A stretch of 5,152 bases of DNA from the NCBI GenBank assembly GCA_900555915.1, contig USNC01000126.1, forward strand, positions 1 through 5,152, in the 5' to 3' direction. The notes beneath the pieces are model-generated. The model was given only the letters and a program-made list of their open reading frames with translations, was not told the DNA's origin and ran no database searches. Made by a program: the position numbers and the translations under genes. This document shows, one piece after another, positions 1-5,152 of the stretch (positions within the stretch are counted from its first letter, which is position 1; each line of letters begins with the position of its first letter). The stretch is from an uncultured Porphyromonadaceae bacterium (GTDB lineage: Bacteria > Bacteroidota > Bacteroidia > Bacteroidales > Muribaculaceae).

Positions 1-25
1 GCTCGGAGATGTGTATAAGAGACAG
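1..25 (+). other. Nextera (Tn5) sequencing adapter remnant, not genomic
   Basis: Bases 7-25 read AGATGTGTATAAGAGACAG, the 19-bp Tn5 mosaic end used in Nextera tagmentation. They are preceded by GCTCGG, the tail of the Read 2 (i7-side) adapter. The same sequence appears inverted at 5111-5144, so both contig edges are library artefacts. Biological sequence starts at base 26. This stretch should be trimmed and not annotated as a transposon end. Confidence 0.98.
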
Positions 26-154
26 ATCCTTTCAGATCCATTGCCAGTCCGAACGAGAATAACGAGAACCCCTTTGGCTCAATCGCATAGCTCGCTATGC
101 TCAATCAGACTTGGCGAATTTGAATAAAAAAAATTGATGATCTATCATATTCTT
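26..154. other. Intergenic region upstream of the operon, no gene seen
   Basis: This is the genomic stretch between the left adapter and the promoter. I see no convincing gene: one forward frame is open from 26 to about 125, but it is short, crosses the palindrome and has no recognisable protein character. Besides the hairpin, AACGAGAA is repeated at 52-59 and 61-68 (9-bp period), and ATGAT-CT-ATCAT forms a small inverted repeat at 137-148, just upstream of the -33 element. Composition shifts from mixed to strongly AT-rich at about 117, as expected on approaching a promoter. The upstream neighbour gene is not in the contig. Confidence 0.6.
72..106. repeat. Short perfect hairpin framed by 8-bp direct repeats
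   Basis: GCATAGC (85-91) and GCTATGC (94-100) form a perfect 7-bp inverted repeat separated by TC; as RNA it would fold as a 6-bp stem with a CTCG loop. The octamer GCTCAATC occurs directly on both sides, at 77-84 and 99-106. The 10-mer CTTTGGCTCA at 72-81 recurs exactly at 182-191, at the promoter/leader of apbE, and the similarity extends to AATCGCAT (81-88) against AATCGTAT (193-200). No T-tract follows the hairpin, so a classical intrinsic terminator is unlikely. It could be a dispersed intergenic palindrome, a protein-binding site or an RNA element. The sequence alone does not decide. Confidence 0.5.
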
Positions 155-186
155 TTTGCAGTTTTCAAAAAAAAATCGTAACTTTG
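155..186 (+). promoter_or_regulatory. Bacteroidetes-type sigma-ABfr promoter for the apbE operon
   Basis: TTTG at 155-158 (within a run TTTTTG) lies 20 nt upstream of TAACTTTG at 179-186, which matches the Bacteroidetes -7 consensus TAnnTTTG. The spacer is A/T-rich. This pairing is the known primary promoter type of the phylum. It predicts a transcript start at roughly 192-196 and a leader of about 20 nt before the ATG at 214. The -7 element covers the TTG at 184, which argues strongly that TTG is not the start codon of apbE. Confidence 0.8.
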
Positions 187-213
187 GCTCATAATCGTAT
201 TTGCCAAAAGCAT

Positions 214-1263
214 ATGAACACACAAAGCATAAATCGCGCCGCCTCCTCCCCGCTGTTAAAAATATCGACATTCTTTATAATGCTGCTTCACATGGCGGGG
301 TGCACCGACAGCAACTCTTGGCAGAAGGGGGAAGGCATGATATGGCACACTGTATGGCATGCCACCTATCTTGGAGAACCGGAAATGCTCACGGCTGCGA
401 TCGACTCTCTAAAAAGCGTGGAGCGGAGCATATCCGTATTCGACCCCAACTCACTGATATCGAAAATAAACGCCTCGGAATATGGAATGACCGACACACA
501 TCTGGCAAATGTCTACAACAAGGCAAAGGAGATCAACCATCTGAGCAACGGCATGTTTGACCCTACAATATCAAGAATCATCGACGCATGGGGATTCGGA
601 AAAGACCACACCGCCAACGCCGACACCGCCTCTGTCAAGGAAATGCTCAAGACTGTAGGCATCGACAAGACTTATATCCAGGACGGAATTCTCTACAAGG
701 AGTCGCCGGAGATCAGTTTCAACTTCTCCGCCATAGCGAAAGGCTACGGAGTGGATGTGGCGGCAAAAACACTCCGCGACAGAGGATGCCGGAATCTGAT
801 GTTCGACATCGGAGGCGAGATAGTATGCTACGGCAACAATCCCGACGGAAGAAAATGGAGAATACTAATCGAGACACCCGACGAGCAGTTTCTACGCGAC
901 GAGATGAACAGCGACCGGCTGCCTACCTTCTCCAGCCCTCTTGTGGTGGAACTGAGCGATGAGTCGCTTGCCACTTCGGGCAATTACCGCAACTACCGCA
1001 AGAACAACGGCAGACCCTACGGACACACCATCTCCCCCAGCACCGGACGCCCCGTGATGACCGACATACTCAGCGCATCCGTAATCGCGCCCACCTGCAT
1101 GGAGGCCGACGCCATGGCCACCGCATGCATGGCGATGGGCTCGGCCGACGGAATGGCGATGCTGCTTGAGAAAGGCCTGCCCGGAGCCTTCATCCTCTAT
1201 TCGGGCGAGGTGCTGGTAAACGACAAAATGAACGAACACATTGTAAAGACCGATGGACAATAA
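214..1263 (+). CDS. apbE: FAD:protein FMN transferase, lipoprotein (ApbE family)
   Basis: The enzyme moves FMN from FAD onto a Thr/Ser of extracytoplasmic flavoproteins, typically NqrB/NqrC or RnfD/RnfG subunits, using Mg2+. The ATG at 214 gives 349 residues; an in-frame TTG at 184 would add ten but lies in the promoter -7 box. Residues 1-30 form a lipoprotein signal: a polar N-terminus, a hydrophobic stretch, then M-A-G-Cys30 (Met at -3 is a slightly unusual lipobox). ApbE motifs follow in order: SVFDPNS (74-80), NGMFDPT (112-118), WGFG (126-129), FSAIAKGYGVD (171-181), FDIGGE (197-202), LATSGNYRNY (252-261), GHTISPSTG (270-278) and ADAMAT (298-303), whose Asp299 and Thr303 correspond to the family's metal-binding positions. 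One oddity is Ser274 where the family usually has Asp in H-x-I-D-P. The length is normal. No flavinylation substrate motif (SGAT type) is visible in the neighbouring proteins, so the target is probably encoded elsewhere. The last 11 nt overlap rmuC. Confidence 0.96.
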   Translation: MNTQSINRAASSPLLKISTFFIMLLHMAGCTDSNSWQKGEGMIWHTVWHATYLGEPEMLTAAIDSLKSVERSISVFDPNSLISKINASEYGMTDTHLANVYNKAKEINHLSNGMFDPTISRIIDAWGFGKDHTANADTASVKEMLKTVGIDKTYIQDGILYKESPEISFNFSAIAKGYGVDVAAKTLRDRGCRNLMFDIGGEIVCYGNNPDGRKWRILIETPDEQFLRDEMNSDRLPTFSSPLVVELSDESLATSGNYRNYRKNNGRPYGHTISPSTGRPVMTDILSASVIAPTCMEADAMATACMAMGSADGMAMLLEKGLPGAFILYSGEVLVNDKMNEHIVKTDGQ

Positions 1264-2503
1264 TATATTATCCACACTTGTCACCATACTCACCTCCCTC
1301 GCCTCGATAGCCATAATCGCAGTATATTTCAACCTGCAGAACCAGAAGATACGCAAAGAGCACGAAGCGGCCGCGGCCCAGAGAGAGAGGGATGCCGAAC
1401 AGCGGATAGCACGCCAACGCGAGGAAATGGAACGCCGTCTCGCCATGCAGCAGGCCGACATGGAGCGCAGGATGGAGCAACGCACTGCAAACGCGGAGCA
1501 GCAGTCAAAACTCAACTTCGCCAGCCTGGCCGAAGAGATTCTGAGAAGGCAGAGCGCGGCCCTCAAGACTCAGAACACTGAAATGTTCGCTCAGGCTCTC
1601 GACCCTGTCAGAACCAAACTCGATGAATTTTCCAGGACCATCACAGACTCATACGTGAAGGAAACAGCCGACCGCAGGTCGCTTTCCGACCAGATAGAAC
1701 GCCTTATGCAACTCAACAGCGACATAGGCAGGGAGGCGCGAAACCTGACCACCGCACTAAAAGGCGACTCCAAGGTGCAGGGCGACTGGGGAGAGATGGT
1801 GCTCCAGACGCTTCTTGAAAGCGCCGGCATGACCGAGGGAAAGAATTTTTTCACTCAGGTGACTCGCGACGAAGCCGACCGCACCATCTCGGACGAGCAG
1901 GGAAACCGCTTGCGCCCGGATGTGGTGGTGGCGCTCCCAGACAACCACAAGATGGTGATCGACTCGAAAGTGTCGCTAAAGGCATACACGGAATACATGT
2001 CGGCACAGTCTGACGCGGAACGCTCCGACGCAGGACGCCGCCATATTAGATCGGTGGTGAACCACATAGATGAGCTCGGCGACAAGAAGTATCAGAAATA
2101 CATAAGCAAGGCCGCCGACCACGTAATGATGTTCATCCCCAACGAAGGAGCCTACTACGCGGCGATGCAACTCAATCCCGACCTCTGGAAATATGCCTAC
2201 GACCGCAATGTGGTGATGGTATCGCCCACACATCTCTTCTCGGTGATGCAGATTGTGGCGCAGCTGTGGCAGCAGGACCGGCAGAACAAATACGCCATGG
2301 AGATAGCGAAAGCGGGAGGGGAACTCTACGATAAATTCGTGGATTACTACAACGACATGGCCAAGGTGGAAAAATCGCTTCACGACGTGATAAAGAATTT
2401 CGAACGATGCCGTTCGGATGTTGAAAACAGAGTCGGTCTGACTGCCAAAGCCAACAAGCTGAAGGAACTCGGGGCAAAAGCATCCAAAACACTGCCGGAA
2501 TGA
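1253..2503 (+). CDS. rmuC: DNA recombination protein RmuC homologue
   Basis: RmuC proteins were linked in E. coli to limiting rearrangements at inverted repeats and carry a domain related to PD-(D/E)XK nucleases; biochemical activity is poorly defined. The 416-residue product has an N-terminal membrane anchor (about 5-26), a charged Gln/Glu/Arg coiled coil (about 28-115) and the conserved RmuC domain (about 115-385). Diagnostic segments are KVQGDWGE (174-181), RPDVVVALP (221-229), IDSKVSLKAY (236-245), the FIPNE motif (294-298), SPTHLF (324-329) and AGGELYDKF (354-362). Asp223 and the Asp237-Ser-Lys239 triplet fit the nuclease-like D...DxK pattern, with Glu181 a likely further acidic residue; the catalytic assignment is inference. 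The ATG at 1253 lies inside the end of apbE (11-nt overlap), and the stop overlaps the next start as ATGA. The anchor suggests an inner-membrane protein with a cytoplasmic coiled coil and domain. It looks intact. Confidence 0.95.
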   Translation: MDNNILSTLVTILTSLASIAIIAVYFNLQNQKIRKEHEAAAAQRERDAEQRIARQREEMERRLAMQQADMERRMEQRTANAEQQSKLNFASLAEEILRRQSAALKTQNTEMFAQALDPVRTKLDEFSRTITDSYVKETADRRSLSDQIERLMQLNSDIGREARNLTTALKGDSKVQGDWGEMVLQTLLESAGMTEGKNFFTQVTRDEADRTISDEQGNRLRPDVVVALPDNHKMVIDSKVSLKAYTEYMSAQSDAERSDAGRRHIRSVVNHIDELGDKKYQKYISKAADHVMMFIPNEGAYYAAMQLNPDLWKYAYDRNVVMVSPTHLFSVMQIVAQLWQQDRQNKYAMEIAKAGGELYDKFVDYYNDMAKVEKSLHDVIKNFERCRSDVENRVGLTAKANKLKELGAKASKTLPE

Positions 2504-4080
2504 GACACAGAAAGATTTTCCAGACGCTGGCCTCCGCCTTCATTCTGGCCGTGCTCGCCGTCGGCATATGGTGGATGTCAGACCATGTGGTCTGGCTCGG
2601 CGACGATCTCGACTACAAATACATGATGAAAGGCGACATATGGCAATCTTGGGGCTTCATCCGAACATGGCAGGACCTGCTGCACTCGCAGCTGACACAC
2701 TACTTCCATGTCAACGGCCGGTTCGTGGCGCACACTCTCGTGCAGCTCTTCTGCGGAATGCTCGGCCAGCACATATTCGCGATCATCAATGCAGGAATGT
2801 ATCTGCTGCTCGCCGTCTCACTTGCCGTCAGTGGAAAGGTGTCTCCAAGCCGCAACTCCGCAGGAATACTGACTGCGGCTGCGCTGTCGGTGATATGCTT
2901 CGTGACCAAGATGATGCCCACCTGCCAGATCGGCTACATCTGGGCCATGAGCGTGAACATACTGTGGATGTCGGCTTTCTTCTCAGGCAGGAAACCCGGC
3001 TGGACAAAGGCAGCGGTAATGACGGCGGCAGGAATCATAGCGGGCAACTGGCAGGAGTCCATTTCAATAGGCGTATGTGCCGGACTCGGTTTCTGGTGGC
3101 TGAGCCATCTGCCCCACAGCAGACGCCGTTTCTTGTCGGACTTCGACTGGCGCAGAAGCTGGATGCTGCTCGGATATGTGGCAGGCACCGCGTCAAACTG
3201 TTTTTCGCCGGCCACGATGTCGAGAGTCGCCACAATAGCCACTCCATTCTCCGACCAATTGCTGACGGCGGCTTATTCGCTTCCGGCGGTGATGATACTT
3301 GCGGTAGCCGCCACAGCCACGTTCCTGAGCCGCAGACCGGGCCTGTCATTCTCCCTGCGCCCGACCGACGGCAAAATCCCGGAAGGCTGTCTGATCATAG
3401 GAATGCTCTTCCTGCTCATATTCAACTTTGCAATCGGAGTCTATTCCAACCGCCAGCTGTTCGGCGCCAACATGTTTGCGGCAATACTGCTGCTCCGCAT
3501 CCTGCCCGGCCACAGACTGGCCACGGTGCCCAACATTCTCGCCTCATGCGCCGTGGCGGCGATATGGGCGGTGATGTATGCGGGCATTGGGGAAGTGAGG
3601 CGACAATACGACGACATAGCGAGACTCCACAGCATCTCACCCGATGGCGTGGTGGAATATGACCGGCACCGGGTAATGACCACAGGGCATCCCTCGGATG
3701 CAAAATACTATGAGGACATAGCCGGACAGTTTGACAACGACCTGCACCACTCGCTGATGAAGGATTTCAAGCACAGGCGCGGGGGAAAGACTCTCAAACT
3801 CAAGCCGGCCACGGTGCCTGACTCAGAAAAAGTGGAGCGCTACGCACCCGGCCATTTCCATGTCACTGTCAGACACACCAAGGGAAGCCTGCCCCGTGAA
3901 ATCACTGTCTACGGCCACTATTCGCTGCTCGGACTTATCGATATTCCCGCATCGCCGCGCCGCATGACGATTCTTAAATATTCCCGCGTCCGCACACCAT
4001 ACGCCACAGCGACGATAATCCCGGAATATCCTCTCTTCACAGCCGACTCCATAGCGTTGCATACACCGGCTGAACGGTAG
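2500..4080 (+). CDS. Polytopic membrane protein, DUF6056-like, possible GT-C-type transferase
   Basis: The 526-residue protein has about ten or eleven hydrophobic segments (roughly 8-27, 89-110, 120-137, 144-162, 170-186, 188-202, 221-237, 258-276, 297-315, 322-335, 344-362), then a soluble C-terminal part of about 160 residues. The order of motifs resembles the DUF6056 family: an acidic GDDLDY (34-39) just after the first membrane helix, HYFHVNGR (67-74), IGYIWAMSVNILW (144-156), GNWQES (182-187), a SPATMSR segment (236-242) in place of the usual PGN-R, and SNRQLFGANMF (316-326). An acidic pair in the first extracytoplasmic loop of a multi-helix protein is a hallmark of GT-C glycosyltransferases, so a role in decorating surface glycans or lipids is plausible but unproven. 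The start is set by the ATGA overlap with rmuC, which suggests translational coupling. The C-terminal section (about 365-526) resembles nothing I recognise and may be a periplasmic domain. Family assignment is from recall of motifs, not a search. Confidence 0.8.
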   Translation: MRHRKIFQTLASAFILAVLAVGIWWMSDHVVWLGDDLDYKYMMKGDIWQSWGFIRTWQDLLHSQLTHYFHVNGRFVAHTLVQLFCGMLGQHIFAIINAGMYLLLAVSLAVSGKVSPSRNSAGILTAAALSVICFVTKMMPTCQIGYIWAMSVNILWMSAFFSGRKPGWTKAAVMTAAGIIAGNWQESISIGVCAGLGFWWLSHLPHSRRRFLSDFDWRRSWMLLGYVAGTASNCFSPATMSRVATIATPFSDQLLTAAYSLPAVMILAVAATATFLSRRPGLSFSLRPTDGKIPEGCLIIGMLFLLIFNFAIGVYSNRQLFGANMFAAILLLRILPGHRLATVPNILASCAVAAIWAVMYAGIGEVRRQYDDIARLHSISPDGVVEYDRHRVMTTGHPSDAKYYEDIAGQFDNDLHHSLMKDFKHRRGGKTLKLKPATVPDSEKVERYAPGHFHVTVRHTKGSLPREITVYGHYSLLGLIDIPASPRRMTILKYSRVRTPYATATIIPEYPLFTADSIALHTPAER

Positions 4081-4109
4081 CAGACACTTGCGGATGATGC
4101 GCCACTCCG

Positions 4110-5110
4110 TCAATCGTGCGGCGCAGGGACATACCAGCCGAGGGCCAACGAGAAATTCCAACCGCTCAGTGGTGTGCAATAGGCAGCCGACACTGACAGC
4201 GTGGCGAACGGCAGTGTTCCGACCACACTTACACGCCCGATAAACTCCGTGGTGCTGAACGGTGCCTTCCACGCTCCGCCATCGCGTAGTCCGGTATAAG
4301 CATACGCCTCCCCTCTCACCTGAAGATTCGACATCGGACACCACACCGGCACTGCGCCCAACGCTATGTAATCATCACCACGGAGGGCGGGCAGATAGCA
4401 GTTGGACAGGATTTCTATCGGCTCGAAGGAAGTGGCGAGCATACTTTCCGTGTCGCGGTCGGAGAATGGAGACCCTACCGCCAGACCCGCCCGTGCAAGC
4501 GCTCCTATACGGAATGAATTGCCGATACGGTAATAATTATTCCACGATCCCTCAAACTTCAATCTTCCCCTCACCTCGGCGCCTCTGGCGGCCGGAGCGT
4601 CATACCTGGTGCCGCTCACCTCGGCATGAATCCTGCGTCCCTCCGTAGGAAATGTCCGCTCATCGAGTGTATCGTAGAGGTATCTGAAAGCGAGCCGGGC
4701 TTTTCCTACACCATATGCTTTACCTGCCGACAGGGAAGCGGCTGCATATGCCGAGCGCCCAGCACCCACCTGATATGATACGCGTCCGAAGCAGTCATGG
4801 CTTATAAAGGAACTCACATCTCCGCTTGAGAAAAAGAAAGGAAGCGAGTCGTAATACTTTTTTCTCGACACCAATCCGTCTATGCTGAGATATGAGGGCA
4901 CATTACCCCCGAGCCTGACCTTTCCTTTCAGATAGGCGGCAAAATAAGACTGTCCGAACCATAGCGACAGCCCGGCATCGAGAGAATGCCTGCGCAGGGA
5001 ATGGAATCCGAGGCCGGCATATACCGTGCTTCCCACACCCGTGGTGAGCCAGCCTCCGGCGCCTACCCTCCAGGGGTCTTTCATCCTCGACTTGAGAATG
5101 AGTGTGCTTC
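4110..5110 (-). CDS. Patatin-like phospholipase / Omp85-type surface antigen, C-terminal barrel, 5'-truncated
   Basis: The reading frame is open from the stop at 4110-4112 up to the adapter junction at 5110, giving about 332 residues. The Met at 5084 is internal, since eight further codons (S-T-L-I-L-K-S-R) precede it without a stop. The sequence is a run of amphipathic, Gly/aromatic-rich strands typical of an outer-membrane beta-barrel. Counting from Met5084, FPTEG at 145-149 is the D15/bacterial surface antigen signature that follows a long strand. The stretch QVRGEAYAY (255-263), TEFIGRVSVVGTLPF (279-293) and the terminal GWNFSLALGWYV (308-319) resemble the C-terminus of Bacteroidetes patatin-like proteins, in which an N-terminal Ser-Asp lipase domain is joined to an Omp85 barrel (PlpD type, usually 700-800 residues). 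The lipase half is missing here because the contig ends. It is convergent with the DUF6056-like gene, with 29 nt between the stops. A plain BamA/TamA-like barrel is the alternative. Confidence 0.82.
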
Positions 5111-5144
5111 CTGTCTCTTATACACATCTCCGAGCCCACGAGAC
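5111..5144 (-). other. Nextera Read 2 (i7-side) adapter, not genomic
   Basis: Bases 5111-5129 read CTGTCTCTTATACACATCT, the reverse complement of the Tn5 mosaic end, and 5130-5144 (CCGAGCCCACGAGAC) complete the 34-nt Nextera Read 2 adapter. The left edge (1-25) is the same adapter in the opposite direction. Translated on the minus strand from 5139, it gives M-G-S-E-M-C-I-R-D-R, a string well known as adapter-derived contamination in protein databases. Confidence 0.98.
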
Positions 5145-5152
5145 ACTGAGCG
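5145..5152 (+). other. Probable Nextera XT i7 index (ACTGAGCG)
   Basis: Exactly eight bases follow the adapter, the length of an i7 barcode. From memory, ACTGAGCG is the Nextera XT index N724. This is library tag sequence, not biology. Confidence 0.85.

Noticed and set aside
26..127. A short forward open frame as the tail of an upstream gene
   Set aside because: It crosses the palindrome and repeats and has no recognisable protein character; an open run of about 33 codons is expected by chance.
892..1566. A 224-residue minus-strand frame spanning the apbE/rmuC junction
   Set aside because: It lies antisense to two genes with clear family motifs, and its product is Arg/Ser/Ala/His-biased with no recognisable domain. 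It is a composition shadow.
2568..3662. A 364-residue plus-strand frame inside the DUF6056-like gene
   Set aside because: The product is rich in Arg, His and Gln, lacks the hydrophobic segments and motifs of the real frame, and does not resemble a protein family. It is an out-of-frame reading of the membrane-protein gene.
4098..4125. Inverted repeat TGCGCC/GGCGCA between the convergent genes, as a terminator
   Set aside because: The stem is only 6 bp with a 16-nt loop, there is no T-tract on either side, and half of it lies in the coding end of the minus-strand gene. A terminator is expected here but not shown.
4262..4648. A 128-residue plus-strand frame over the barrel gene
   Set aside because: It is antisense to a frame with clear beta-barrel character, and its product is Pro/Arg/His-rich with no domain.
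1..5152. A natural transposon or circular element with 19-bp terminal inverted repeats
   Set aside because: The repeats are the Tn5 mosaic ends of the Nextera kit, followed by the kit's adapter and a sample index. There is no transposase gene.

Overview
The window is a 5.1-kb assembled contig, most likely from a member of the Bacteroidales. The evidence is a Bacteroidetes-type promoter (TTTG, 20-nt spacer, TAnnTTTG), genes with no obvious Shine-Dalgarno, a lipoprotein form of ApbE, and the outer-membrane barrel of a Bacteroidetes-type patatin/Omp85 protein. The coding part is fairly GC-rich for the order, which would fit Muribaculaceae or a similar gut family; that finer placement is inference.

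Both ends are not genomic. Bases 1-25 and 5111-5144 are Illumina Nextera (Tn5) adapter in inverted orientation, and 5145-5152 matches an i7 sample index. The true genomic insert is 26-5110.

Layout: 26-213 is an intergenic leader with a short perfect hairpin flanked by direct repeats, followed by an AT-rich promoter. Then come three plus-strand genes whose ends overlap and which probably form one operon: apbE (214-1263, a lipoprotein FAD:protein FMN transferase), rmuC (1253-2503, a membrane-anchored coiled-coil protein with a nuclease-like domain) and a polytopic membrane protein resembling the DUF6056 family (2500-4080). After a gap of 29 nt, a convergent minus-strand gene (4110-5110) encodes the C-terminal beta-barrel of a patatin-like phospholipase/Omp85 surface-antigen protein; its 5' part is lost at the contig edge.

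The three operon genes have no obvious common pathway: periplasmic flavinylation, genome maintenance, and a putative envelope or glycan function. The overlaps point to co-expression and possibly translational coupling rather than a known complex. I found no RNA gene, CRISPR array, phage or natural mobile element, and no convincing new system. The points most worth checking are the upstream repeat structure, the possible glycosyltransferase nature of the DUF6056-like protein, an unusual residue in an ApbE motif, and the adapter contamination, which creates a false protein start and a false transposon signature.
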